Shown here: piece after piece, positions 9,025-17,148 of the stretch
Position numbering within the stretch: the stretch's first letter is position 1
Layout of the letters: the number at the start of each line of letters is the position of its first letter
Origin: Rhizobium sp. WSM4643
GTDB taxonomy: Bacteria; Pseudomonadota; Alphaproteobacteria; Rhizobiales; Rhizobiaceae
NCBI RefSeq assembly: GCF_025152745.1
Contig: NZ_CP104040.1
Location: 1,302,001 to 1,366,000 of the forward strand
Direction: 5' to 3'
DNA length: 64,000 bases
Position numbers and translations under genes: made by a program
Notes under the pieces: generated by a model
The model's database searches: none
The model's input: the letters and a program-made list of their open reading frames with translations, nothing else
What the model was told of the DNA's origin: nothing

Positions 9025-9921
9025 ATGGCCTATCTTCTGCAGCAGCTGGCGAATGCGGTTCCACTTGCTGCCCTCTATGCCGCGCTTGCCTTCGGTTATG
9101 CCGTCGCCTTCGGCGTGACGAAGCGGGCCGACATCACCTATGGGGCGATCTTTGCCTTCGCGGGCCAGATCCTGCTGCTCTTCACCGAACTTGCTTTCAA
9201 CCGCTTCTGGTTGGTGCTGCCGGCCGCCCTTGCCGTCGGCGCCTGTGCTTCCATCGTCTATTCGCTGGGGGCGGGCCTATGGATCGGCCGCTCGATCATG
9301 CTGCCGCTGGTCAGCAAATCGCCGAATACGGTCATCGTCGCCGCCCTCGGCATGATGATCGTGCTGATGGAGACTGCCCGGCTTGCCGCCAATACCCGCG
9401 CCATCTGGCTGCCGCCATTCCTGAACGACACGGTCGTCTTCTGGAGCGACGGCCCCTTCAAGGTGACGCTCACCCATATCCAGTTGATCGACACGGCGCT
9501 GATGTGCGCCATCGTCGCGATCGGTACGCTGATCCTCAGGCGCACGGCCTGGGGCCGCATCTGGCGCGCGGTCACCGATGACCCGCTGGCAGCCGAACTC
9601 TGCGGCACCAGCGCCGACCGCGTCTTTCTCGTCGCCTATGCGGCAGCCGCTCTCGTCGCCACGATCTGCGGCATCCTCGCCACCTTCTATTACGGCTCGA
9701 TGGATTTCGGCTCCGGCCTGATGTTCGGACTGAAGGTGCTGTTGATCGCAGCCGTCGGCGGCTACTCCGATCCGCTGCGCTCGGCCGGCGGCGCGGCCGC
9801 GCTTGCCGTCGTCGAAACCATGTGGGGCGCCTATGGCCCCTTCGTCTGGCGGGATCTGGTCATCTTCTCGCTGCTCGTCCTGCTACTGGTCATGAGCCGC
9901 AGGGAGCGTGTGGTGCTCTAA
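9025..9921 (+). CDS. LivH-like branched-chain amino-acid ABC permease, orphan
   Basis: From the ATG at 9025 the protein has 298 residues and about eight hydrophobic helices, with the LivH-type pattern: an early YAALAFGYAVAFGVT, a central segment RAVTDDPLAAELCG resembling the EAA-loop region, and FGLKVLLIAAVGGY near the end. LivH is one of two membrane subunits of a leucine/isoleucine/valine or urea/amide importer. No LivM, LivG, LivF or binding protein is adjacent, so partners would be elsewhere or it acts differently. GGAG lies 9 nt before this ATG; a GTG at 9016 directly abuts GGAG and is unlikely. Confidence 0.78.
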   Translation: MAYLLQQLANAVPLAALYAALAFGYAVAFGVTKRADITYGAIFAFAGQILLLFTELAFNRFWLVLPAALAVGACASIVYSLGAGLWIGRSIMLPLVSKSPNTVIVAALGMMIVLMETARLAANTRAIWLPPFLNDTVVFWSDGPFKVTLTHIQLIDTALMCAIVAIGTLILRRTAWGRIWRAVTDDPLAAELCGTSADRVFLVAYAAAALVATICGILATFYYGSMDFGSGLMFGLKVLLIAAVGGYSDPLRSAGGAAALAVVETMWGAYGPFVWRDLVIFSLLVLLLVMSRRERVVL

Positions 9922-9930
9922 TTTACTAAT

Positions 9931-10392
9931 TTACTTCCACTTGTCGCGCGCTGCGTCGTCGGCGTCCTTCGCCGCGACCCAGTCGCCGGTGGCACCATCC
10001 CTGGCGTGCTCTTTCTTCCAGAAGGGGGCAGCAGTCTTCAGGAAATCCATGACGAAATTGGCGCCGTCGAACGCCGCCTGCCGGTGCGGTGCGGCCGCGA
10101 CGACGAGCACGATATTCTCGCCGGCGGCGATCTTCCCGTAGCGGTGGATGGCGGTGAGGCCGAGAAGTCCGAACCGCGCGATGGCCAGATCGCCGATGCG
10201 CCGCATCTCCGCTTCAGCCATGCCAGGATAATGCTCGAGTTCGAGGGCTGCCAGCGTCCCGCCTTCATCGCGGCAGAGGCCGGAAAAGGTGACGACGGCG
10301 CCGATGCCGGATTTGCCCTTGGAGAGGCGATCGACCTCGGCCCGCAGGTCGAAGTCCTCATGCTGAACGCGGATGGCGGGGATGATGGTCAA
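9931..10392 (-). CDS. moaE: Molybdopterin synthase catalytic subunit MoaE
   Basis: The 153-residue protein inserts dithiolene sulfur into cyclic pyranopterin monophosphate together with MoaD. Family motifs are GAVVTFSG, LEHYPGMAE, IHRYGKI, and the terminal catalytic area FLKTAAPFWKKE with the conserved Lys residues. It starts at TTG (10392) with GGGAGG upstream; no ATG is suitably placed. It lies downstream of moaD on the same strand, but a palindromic repeat of about 165 bp separates the two. Confidence 0.94.
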   Translation of the reverse strand: MTIIPAIRVQHEDFDLRAEVDRLSKGKSGIGAVVTFSGLCRDEGGTLAALELEHYPGMAEAEMRRIGDLAIARFGLLGLTAIHRYGKIAAGENIVLVVAAAPHRQAAFDGANFVMDFLKTAAPFWKKEHARDGATGDWVAAKDADDAARDKWK

Positions 10393-10397
10393 TACAG

Positions 10398-10562
10398 CCT
10401 CCCTCTTCTCCCCAGCGGGGAGAAGATGTCCGAAGGACAGATGAGGGGGGTGAGTGGCGCAAGCCGCGAACGCACTGAGCGCAAGCGAAGGGCAGTACCT
10501 GCCGGGGCGGCCCCCTCATCCGCCCTTCGGGCACCTTCTCCCCGAGGGGAGAAGGGAAGGGA
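10398..10562. repeat. Long palindromic intergenic element between moaD and moaE
   Basis: The outer arms CTTCTCCCCAGCGGGGAGAA (left) and CTTCTCCCCGAGGGGAGAA (right) are each palindromes. Inner blocks reading ATGAGGGGGG and CCCCCTCAT are complementary. The mosaic of palindromes is typical of abundant Rhizobium intergenic elements. It interrupts what is otherwise a tight moaD-moaE pair. Confidence 0.75.
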
Positions 10563-10588
10563 ATATGCCGCACCGGATCTCATACCAG

Positions 10589-10843
10589 TCATCCCCCCGT
10601 CATCGGCGGAAATATCCCGATCTCTTTCGCCCCTGATATCGGCTCGTCATGCTCGACATGCTCCATGTCGAGCGCCACGCGGATCACGTCGGGATATTGA
10701 AGTGCGGTCTCATATTCTTCGCCCAGCGTCTTCAAATGAGTGAGGAGATCGGCAACGGTGACGACGGAGGCGGGGAGGTCGATCTCCTCCTCGCCCTTGC
10801 CGATGCGCTCGCGCACCCAAGCGAAATAGATAAGCTTCGTCAT
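10589..10843 (-). CDS. moaD: Molybdopterin synthase sulfur carrier subunit MoaD
   Basis: This is an 84-residue ubiquitin-like protein ending in the Gly-Gly tail (PPMTGG) that is thiocarboxylated to carry sulfur for MoaE. The length and the beta-grasp start (MTKLIYFAWVRE) are typical. Its start overlaps the pgsA stop (ATGA), so it is translationally coupled to pgsA. The only visible molybdoenzyme in the window is the oxidoreductase at 17.1 kb. Confidence 0.93.
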   Translation of the reverse strand: MTKLIYFAWVRERIGKGEEEIDLPASVVTVADLLTHLKTLGEEYETALQYPDVIRVALDMEHVEHDEPISGAKEIGIFPPMTGG

Positions 10844-11436
10844 TCCTCGTCATCCACGATATGTTTCAGTCCGGCGCGGAAATAATCATAGCCGGTATAG
10901 ATGGTCAGCAGCGCCGCGATCCACAGCAGCGCGATGCCCATCTGCGTCGTATAAGGGAAAATCTCGTCGCCGGCAGGGCCGGCGAGCAGAAAGGCGATGG
11001 CGACGAGCTGCAGCGTCGTCTTCCACTTGGCGATCCGCGTCACGGGTACGCTGACCTTCAGCGCCGCCAGATATTCGCGCAGTCCCGAAACCAGGATCTC
11101 GCGGCAGAGAATGGTGATCGCCGCCCAGATCGACCAGCCGGCGATGGTCTTGGTCTGGTCGGCTGCGAGCAGGAGAAGGATCGAGGCGACCAGCAGCTTG
11201 TCGGCGATCGGGTCGAGCATGCGGCCGATATTCGACGTCTGGTTCCAGATGCGCGCGAGATAGCCGTCGAGGAAATCGGTGAGCGAGGCGATGACGAAGA
11301 TCCACAGCGCCACCCAGCGCGCCGTGTTGCTGATCGCCAGTTTACCCTCGAGGAAGAAACACAGAACGATCAGTGGCACGGCGAGAATGCGGCCGTAGGT
11401 CAGAAGATTGGGAATGCTGTACGTACGCGATGCCAT
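10840..11436 (-). CDS. pgsA: CDP-diacylglycerol--glycerol-3-phosphate 3-phosphatidyltransferase
   Basis: The 198-residue integral membrane protein catalyses the committed step of phosphatidylglycerol synthesis. The CDP-alcohol phosphatidyltransferase signature is complete (DFLDGYLAR, then GRMLDPIADK: D-G-x2-A-R-x8-G-x3-D-x3-D form). Several hydrophobic helices follow. The start MASRTYSIPNLLTYGR is the family's usual N-terminus. The uvrC-pgsA-moaD-moaE order on one strand is, to my knowledge, common in Rhizobiales; a dispersed repeat lies upstream between uvrC and pgsA. Confidence 0.95.
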   Translation of the reverse strand: MASRTYSIPNLLTYGRILAVPLIVLCFFLEGKLAISNTARWVALWIFVIASLTDFLDGYLARIWNQTSNIGRMLDPIADKLLVASILLLLAADQTKTIAGWSIWAAITILCREILVSGLREYLAALKVSVPVTRIAKWKTTLQLVAIAFLLAGPAGDEIFPYTTQMGIALLWIAALLTIYTGYDYFRAGLKHIVDDEE

Positions 11437-11464
11437 GGAATCGTTTCTCTGAATTGATGCACCG

Positions 11465-11527
11465 CTACAGCGCCGCGCGGCTTTTCAGACGCGCAAAGGA
11501 CACTGTAACACTTTAGAACCTCCGCAT
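11465..11527. repeat. Dispersed palindromic repeat, CGCGCGTCT family, copy 2
   Basis: It reads CTACAGCGCCGCGCGG, a short loop, CAGACGCGCAAAGGACACTG, then TAACACTTTAGAACC. It matches the copies at 1637, 31529 and 32722. It lies between pgsA and uvrC. Confidence 0.75.
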
Positions 11528-11628
11528 CGTGCTCGGGCCGTTGCGGTAGATGACGGCTTTGGCCGCGGACCGTCAACATTCTTTCTGTCTTTTCACCGCC
11601 TTTGCGTGGAATTTGCGACGGACGCCGG

Positions 11629-13677
11629 TTATTTCGCGGCGTCGTCGTGGAAATGGTTATAGACCTGCCTGGCGACGGCTTCCGATATACCTTCCACCGC
11701 CATCAGGTCGGACAGGGCGGCGCGCGAAACCGCCTTTGCCGTGCCGAAATGCTGGAGCAGCGCGCGTTTACGCGATGGGCCGATGCCGCCGATCTCGTCG
11801 AGCGGGTTCTTGATCATTTCCTTCTTGCGCCGCGCCCGGTGGGAGCCGATCGCGAAACGATGCGCCTCGTCGCGCATCCGCTGAATGAAATAGAGCACCG
11901 GATCGCGCGGCGGCAGCGTGAAGCTTTCTCGTCCCGGCGGGAAGAAGCGTTCGCGCCCGGCATCGCGGTCGATGCCCTTGGCGATGCCGATCGCCGTCAC
12001 GCTCTCGGTGATGCCGAGTTCCGCAAGGATGGCGCGCACTGCCGTCATCTGCCCCTGGCCGCCATCGATGAGGATCACATCGGGCCAGGTGGGGAAGGGC
12101 ATGTCGGCAGCGTCGGGTGTGGTCGCCGCCTGCGACGCAGTCCGGTCAGGAATACCTTCCTCCTTGATCAGCCGCGAGAAACGCCGCGTCATCACCTCCT
12201 TCATCATGCCGAAGTCGTCGCCGGGCGTGATGTCGGTCGATTTGATGTTGAACTTGCGGTACTGGTTCTTGACGAAACCTTCCGGCCCCGCGACCACCAT
12301 GCCGCCGACGGCATTAGTGCCCATGATATGCGAATTGTCGTAGATCTCGATGCGCTGCGGTGTATAGGCAAGCTTGAACGTTTCCTTGAAACCTTCGAGC
12401 AGCCGCGACTGCGACGCCGTCTCGGCGAGCTTTCGCCCATGCGCCTCGCGCGCATTGCCGACGACATGGTCGACGAGATCGCGCTTCTCGCCGCGCTGCG
12501 GCACGAGGATGGAAACCTTATGGCCGGCCTTTTCGCTGAGTGCTGCGGCGAGCAGTTCCAGCTCCTCGACCGTCTGCGACAGCATGATCTGCTTCGGCAC
12601 CGGCTTATCGTCGTAGAACTGTGCGAGGAAGGAATTCAGCACTTCGGCGCTCGAAAGCTGCGGATCGGCCTTCGGGAAATAGGCGCGGTTGCCCCAGTTC
12701 TGGCCGGTGCGGAAGAAGAACACCTGGATGCAGGAGATGCCGCCCTCATGATGGATGGCGAAAACGTCAGCCTCCTCGACGCCGGCCGGATTGATGCCCT
12801 GATGGCTCTGCACATGCGACAGTGCCGCCAGGCGATCGCGATAGATCGCCGCTCGTTCGAAATCGAGGTCCTCGGCCGCCTGGTTCATCGCCTCGGCCAT
12901 ATGCGACTTCACCTTCTGGCTCTTGCCGGACAGGAAGTCCTTCGCCTCCTGCACCAGTTCGCCGTAACCCTCGTCGCTGACCTCATGCGTGCACGGACCG
13001 GAACAGCGCTTGATCTGGTAGAGCAGGCAGGGCCGCGTGCGCGTTTCGAAGACGCTGTCGGTGCAGGTGCGGATCAGGAAGGCGCGCTGCAGCGAGTTGA
13101 TCGTCCGCCCGACTGCGCCGGCCGAAGCGAAAGGTCCGAAATAGTCGCCCTTTCGCGCTCTCGCACCGCGATGCTTGAAGATCGCCGGCGCCCGGTGGTC
13201 GCCGGTAATGAGAATATAGGGAAACGACTTGTCGTCGCGCAAAAGCACGTTAAAGCGCGGCCGCAAGCGCTTGATCAGATTCGCTTCCAGCAGCAGCGCT
13301 TCGGTTTCCGTGCGCGTCGTCACAAATTCCATGTTGGCCGTCTGGCGCACCATCTGGGCGATGCGGTTGGAATGCACGCGGCCGACGGCGTAATTGTTGA
13401 CGCGCTTCTTCAGACTGCGCGCCTTGCCGACATAGAGCACGTCACCCTCGGCGTTGAACATGCGGTAGACGCCGGGGCTGTTGGGGAGCCGCTTGACGAA
13501 TTCGGCGATCAGTTCCGCGCCGATAAGCCCGGTCTCGTTGAGGCTGCCCGCGTTCCAGTCGACCGCAGCCGCAAGCGGGGCGACGGCGGAAACGTCTCCT
13601 TCCACTTCGATATCGTCTTCGCTCTCATCCGTCTCGTCGTAGAGAACGCCGCCATCCGGCAGCTTTCGTCCATTCAT
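11629..13677 (-). CDS. uvrC: Excinuclease ABC subunit C
   Basis: From the ATG at 13677 the protein has 682 residues and makes the dual incisions in nucleotide excision repair. Domains in order are: an N-terminal GIY-YIG nuclease (SPGVYRMF, then VLYVGKA), a Cys-rich segment with [15 protein letters not shown], a UVR motif ([15 protein letters not shown]), an RNase H-like endonuclease half ([22 protein letters not shown]), and C-terminal helix-hairpin-helix repeats ([22 protein letters not shown]). The start overlaps the upstream SDR stop (ATGA). An acidic N-terminal extension of about 50 residues precedes the nuclease domain. Upstream in-frame codons to 13953 overlap the SDR and are not used. 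Confidence 0.97.
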   Translation of the reverse strand: MNGRKLPDGGVLYDETDESEDDIEVEGDVSAVAPLAAAVDWNAGSLNETGLIGAELIAEFVKRLPNSPGVYRMFNAEGDVLYVGKARSLKKRVNNYAVGRVHSNRIAQMVRQTANMEFVTTRTETEALLLEANLIKRLRPRFNVLLRDDKSFPYILITGDHRAPAIFKHRGARARKGDYFGPFASAGAVGRTINSLQRAFLIRTCTDSVFETRTRPCLLYQIKRCSGPCTHEVSDEGYGELVQEAKDFLSGKSQKVKSHMAEAMNQAAEDLDFERAAIYRDRLAALSHVQSHQGINPAGVEEADVFAIHHEGGISCIQVFFFRTGQNWGNRAYFPKADPQLSSAEVLNSFLAQFYDDKPVPKQIMLSQTVEELELLAAALSEKAGHKVSILVPQRGEKRDLVDHVVGNAREAHGRKLAETASQSRLLEGFKETFKLAYTPQRIEIYDNSHIMGTNAVGGMVVAGPEGFVKNQYRKFNIKSTDITPGDDFGMMKEVMTRRFSRLIKEEGIPDRTASQAATTPDAADMPFPTWPDVILIDGGQGQMTAVRAILAELGITESVTAIGIAKGIDRDAGRERFFPPGRESFTLPPRDPVLYFIQRMRDEAHRFAIGSHRARRKKEMIKNPLDEIGGIGPSRKRALLQHFGTAKAVSRAALSDLMAVEGISEAVARQVYNHFHDDAAK

Positions 13678-14441
13678 TCCGTAATCTCCGCCACATCGGG
13701 CGTCTGCCAGGCGAGGTGCTGGCCGCCGTCGAGGGCAATCATCTGGCCGGTGATCGAGGGCGTGTCGTAAAGGAAGCGAATCGTTTGTCCGAATTCCTCC
13801 AGCGCCGGCCCTCGCTGCAAGATAAGGGCTGAGACCTGCGCTTGGAAGTCCTCCATCGCCTGCCGCTCGCTCGGCATCGAGGGGCCGGGGCCGATGGCAT
13901 TGACGCGGATGCGTGGCGCCAACGCCTGTGCAAGCGTCTGCGTCGCCGTCCACAGCGCGGATTTGGAGAGGGTATAGGAATAGAAGCTGGGCCTCAGCGC
14001 CCAGACCCGCTGGTCGATGATATTGACGATCAGCCCTGCTGCCTCAGCGGGCATCTGCTGCGCGAAGGCCGCCGCAAGGATAGAGGGCGCGCGGACATGC
14101 AGGTCGAAGTGCAATGCCCATGTGGCGGCATTGAAACTACGCGCGGAATCATGCTGGAAGACCGACGCATTATTGACGAGCAGATCGAGCGGTCCGAGCG
14201 CTTCCGACGCCTTCGCGACCAATGCGCCCGTTTCGCCGAGATCGCTAAGGTCGGCCTGCAGCGCGATCGCCCTTTGTCCCTTTTGCCGCAATTCCGCCAC
14301 CAGCTCTTCGGCCTCACCGATGGAGCCGTTCGCGTGGATCGCAACGGAAAAGCCATTTGCGGCAAGGTCTTCGGCGATTGCCCGGCCTATTCTTTTTGCA
14401 GCCCCTGTTATAAGGGCCGAGCGAAGTCTTTTGTGGTTCAA
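13674..14441 (-). CDS. Short-chain dehydrogenase, FolM/pteridine-reductase-like
   Basis: The 255-residue Rossmann SDR has an N-terminal NADP-binding motif [12 protein letters not shown] (the KR/IG form typical of pteridine reductases), LVNNAS, and catalytic YTLSK after a Ser-containing strand. The form resembles FolM/PTR1 dihydromonapterin or dihydrofolate reductases, so reduction of a pterin is a reasonable guess, not a proof. It is translationally coupled to uvrC downstream. Confidence 0.82.
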   Translation of the reverse strand: MNHKRLRSALITGAAKRIGRAIAEDLAANGFSVAIHANGSIGEAEELVAELRQKGQRAIALQADLSDLGETGALVAKASEALGPLDLLVNNASVFQHDSARSFNAATWALHFDLHVRAPSILAAAFAQQMPAEAAGLIVNIIDQRVWALRPSFYSYTLSKSALWTATQTLAQALAPRIRVNAIGPGPSMPSERQAMEDFQAQVSALILQRGPALEEFGQTIRFLYDTPSITGQMIALDGGQHLAWQTPDVAEITE

Positions 14442-14806
14442 AATCTTGCCTTCTGATCCCGCGAGTCTGTCAGCAGACTATATAGGGGCGGGCGGAGATT
14501 ATATAAATAGGCCGTTGCGGTTGCGTCGGAGAGCCGGATATTCTATGTATTATTTAAGAATGCGATTTCCTAAAATAGGTATTTTAAGTTTAACTCTTCG
14601 GTAGGGTTAACAAAGTGTATGTTGCGCCAAAGCAACATCGAATTTCAGCCATGCGGCAGCCACAATGATATCACAATTTGGCTCTTTCAAATCCGCATTT
14701 CAGTTCCAATTTCAATCTCGATCCGGAAGGGACATCTGGCAATATCCCGCCAATGCTTCACTGATAGACAGATGGTAAGCGGCGCGGGACTGAAAGGAGA
14801 CTAAGT
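14442..14806. other. AT-rich intergenic leader region, 365 bp
   Basis: There is no coding potential. The region is visibly AT-richer than its neighbours and lies between the divergent SDR and porin genes. It presumably holds the porin promoter and a long 5' leader: AAAGGAGA sits just before the ATG at 14807. I see no conserved riboswitch or clear -35/-10 that I would commit to. Confidence 0.5.
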
Positions 14807-15442
14807 ATGCGTGTACTCATTGCTGGCCTCATGGCCTCCGTTTTTGCAATTGCGGGCGTCTCGGCAGCTCAGGCGGCCGATGCCGTCGACCAGGTTCCGG
14901 AAGCACCGGTCGCCCAGGAAGCTCCGGTCAAGCCGGCTGGCAACTGGGAAGGCTTCTACCTCGGCGGCGCCGGCACCTACAACATGGGTAACTTCGGTTC
15001 CGACCGTCACACCTACGGTTTCGGTGGCCAGGTCTTCACCGGCTACAACTGGCAGCAGGGCCAGATCGTTTACGGCGTTGAATCCGATCTCGGCTACAGC
15101 GGCGACGATGTCTCCTCAGGCGGCGTCAAGAACAAGTATGGCTGGAACGGCTCCGTCCGTGGCCGCGTCGGTTACGACATGAATCCCTTCCTGCTCTACG
15201 GCACAGCTGGTCTTGCCATCGGCGACGTCAAGGTTTCCGACGGTACCTCGGACGAAAGCAAGACGAATTACGGCTATACGGTCGGCGCTGGTGTCGAAGC
15301 CTTCGTGACCAACAACATCACGACGCGCTTGGAATATCGCTACACCGACTACCAGAGCAAGGATTACGACCTCGACTCCGGCAGCTTCTCGCGCGGTTAC
15401 GACGAGAACAGCGTCAAGCTCGGCATCGGCGTCAAGTTCTAA
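14807..15442 (+). CDS. Outer-membrane beta-barrel porin (Omp25/Omp31/RopB family)
   Basis: The 211-residue protein has a cleavable signal peptide (positive start, hydrophobic core, AQAAD near residue 23), a short Pro/Val/Glu-rich linker (VPEAPVAQEAPVKP), and an eight-stranded barrel domain of alternating aromatic/polar strands. It ends in Phe (KLGIGVKF), the signature of BamA substrates. The family includes RopB of R. leguminosarum and Omp25/Omp31 of Brucella, abundant envelope proteins. Codon use looks highly optimised, consistent with high expression. A strong leader ribosome site (AAAGGAGA) and a terminator flank it, so it is monocistronic. Confidence 0.9.
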   Translation: MRVLIAGLMASVFAIAGVSAAQAADAVDQVPEAPVAQEAPVKPAGNWEGFYLGGAGTYNMGNFGSDRHTYGFGGQVFTGYNWQQGQIVYGVESDLGYSGDDVSSGGVKNKYGWNGSVRGRVGYDMNPFLLYGTAGLAIGDVKVSDGTSDESKTNYGYTVGAGVEAFVTNNITTRLEYRYTDYQSKDYDLDSGSFSRGYDENSVKLGIGVKF

Positions 15443-15465
15443 GCGAGTTGAATATTCGAACATGG

Positions 15466-15493
15466 AAAAGCCGGGCACGTCGCCCGGCTTTTT
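15466..15493 (+). terminator. Rho-independent terminator of the porin gene
   Basis: AAAAGCCGGGC, loop, GCCCGGCTTTTT: a stem with flanking A and T runs, so it could work in both directions. It serves the porin and possibly the convergent GST. Confidence 0.9.
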
Positions 15494-15539
15494 GCTGTCT
15501 GTTTGCTCTTCCCGTCGTTGAGCCCTGGGCTTTGAGCGC

Positions 15540-16136
15540 TCAGCCCTCAGACTTGAGTTCGCTGTGGGCAGGGAATTTCTTGTCGAACTGCAGCTGCCAG
15601 TCGATCAGAGGCGCATGATCGGCTTCCCATTGGTCCTTGAAGCGCAGCTCTAGATAATCGAGCGTCGCGGCCAGCGCGAAATGCCCGCCATTGAGCTTCT
15701 TGCCTGTTTTCGGTGGATTGGCGCTGAGATGAGCGAGCCCACTCGTCGCCTTCTTCCACTGCCGGTCTATCCACGGCTGGTGAATTTTTTCCTCGTCGCG
15801 GAAGCGCCGCTCGTAGACGATCGCCAGCAGGCAGTCGCAGATGCCGTCGCACAGCGCCTCGAGGATTTCCGCATCCGTGCGCTTGCCTTTCTTCGAAGGG
15901 TAGAGCCCACCCTTCGTCAGCCGGTCGAAATAATGCATGATCGCTACGCTGTCGTATATCGAGATCCCGTCATCGTTCAGAAGCGTCGGGATCTTGCCGA
16001 GCGGATTGTTGTCCACCAGGATCGCCGGTCCGGTATTGGTGTCGACCCGGATGGCGTTTAACTCCAGCCCCAGAAAATGCGCGGCCATCCGCACCTTGTT
16101 GGAATAGGGCGAGGCGGGCGAACAAAGGAGCTTCAT
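15540..16136 (-). CDS. Glutathione S-transferase
   Basis: The 198-residue protein has an N-terminal thioredoxin-like domain (MKLLCSPASPYSNKVR, with the active-site Ser/Cys region) and the gamma-Glu loop GKIPTLLNDDG followed by YDSVAIMHYFD. The C-terminal helical domain is complete. It is a cytosolic GST of unknown substrate, different in sequence from the GST at 6.6 kb. The start ATG is preceded by GTGTCCC without a strong Shine-Dalgarno sequence. Confidence 0.85.
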   Translation of the reverse strand: MKLLCSPASPYSNKVRMAAHFLGLELNAIRVDTNTGPAILVDNNPLGKIPTLLNDDGISIYDSVAIMHYFDRLTKGGLYPSKKGKRTDAEILEALCDGICDCLLAIVYERRFRDEEKIHQPWIDRQWKKATSGLAHLSANPPKTGKKLNGGHFALAATLDYLELRFKDQWEADHAPLIDWQLQFDKKFPAHSELKSEG

Positions 16137-16196
16137 GGGACACCTGATGAGATTGTGGAACTGCGGCGCGGACTATTCCTGAAGGCGATTGGCTGG

Positions 16197-17066
16197 TCAA
16201 TCGTCCTTGACGGCCTTGTTTTCGCCGCGCAGCCAGAAGGCGCGGTGCGAGGCGAAACGGTCTTGCGCCAGGTGATCCTTCAATGCGGGCAGCAATTGGT
16301 GCAACTCGTCCTTCAGCGTGAAGGGCGGGTTGACGATGACGAGGCCTGAGCCCGTCAGCCCCGTAATGCCGCGGTCGCTGCGAACGGCAAGTTCGGCGCA
16401 GAGCATTTTCGTGATGTCGAGCGCCTGCAGGGTCTCGTGGAACTCCTTGACCGGCGCGCCCTTCTTCAGCGGATACCACAGGCAATAGGTGCCGCCGGGA
16501 AAGCGCCGATAGGCCTTTTCCAGCCCCTCGGCCAGCCGCTGATATTCGTCCTCTTCCTCGAAGGGCGGATCGACGAGCACGATGCCGCGCTTCTCCTTCG
16601 GCGGCAGATGCGCGCCGAGCGCCAGCCAGCCGTCAAGCTCGGTGATGCGGGCATGGTGATCACCCTCGAACAGCCGGTGCAGCCGGGCGAAGTCTTCGGG
16701 ATGCAGTTCCATCGCCGACAGCCGGTCCTGCGGCCGGAACAGCATGCGCGCAAGTTTCGGCGAGCCGGGATAGAAGCGGATGCCGCCCTCAGGATTGAGT
16801 TCGCGGATCGCCGAGAGGTAGGGCTCCAGCAGTTCGGAAACTTGAGGGCCGAGGTCCGCCTCCATCAGCTTGCCGATGCCATCGAGCCATTCGCCGGTTT
16901 TCTGCGCTTCTTCGGAGGAGAGGTCGTAGAGCCCGATGCCGGCATGCGTGTCGAGCACGCGGAAGCCGCCATCCTTCTTCTGCATGTAGCGGATCAGCCG
17001 CGTCAGCACGACATGTTTCAGCACATCGGCAAAGTTGCCCGCGTGATAGATGTGGCGGTAGTTCAT
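16197..17066 (-). CDS. rlmJ: 23S rRNA (adenine(2030)-N6)-methyltransferase
   Basis: This is a 289-residue RlmJ/DUF519 protein. It starts MNYRHIYHAGNFADVLKH, the invariant family N-terminus. The SAM-binding region VLDTHAGIGLYDL and the N6-adenine catalytic motif DPPFE (IVLVDPPFEEEDEY) are present. The length matches E. coli RlmJ. It methylates A2030 of 23S rRNA before subunit assembly. Confidence 0.95.
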   Translation of the reverse strand: MNYRHIYHAGNFADVLKHVVLTRLIRYMQKKDGGFRVLDTHAGIGLYDLSSEEAQKTGEWLDGIGKLMEADLGPQVSELLEPYLSAIRELNPEGGIRFYPGSPKLARMLFRPQDRLSAMELHPEDFARLHRLFEGDHHARITELDGWLALGAHLPPKEKRGIVLVDPPFEEEDEYQRLAEGLEKAYRRFPGGTYCLWYPLKKGAPVKEFHETLQALDITKMLCAELAVRSDRGITGLTGSGLVIVNPPFTLKDELHQLLPALKDHLAQDRFASHRAFWLRGENKAVKDD

Positions 17067-17148
17067 TTTTGCTGATGTCCGTATGAATTCGCGTCATGGG
17101 GAATTTTTGTGGCTTTTGGCCGTGCAAGCCTTGGAATATACAAATGCC

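Noticed and set aside
11629..13953. N-terminal extension of UvrC to 13953
   Set aside because: The extra 92 codons overlap the SDR gene and have the composition of an out-of-frame reading; the ATGA overlap at 13677 gives the natural start.
14442..14806. Riboswitch or small RNA in the porin leader
   Set aside because: The region is AT-rich and long, but I could not find a conserved structure or known riboswitch core.
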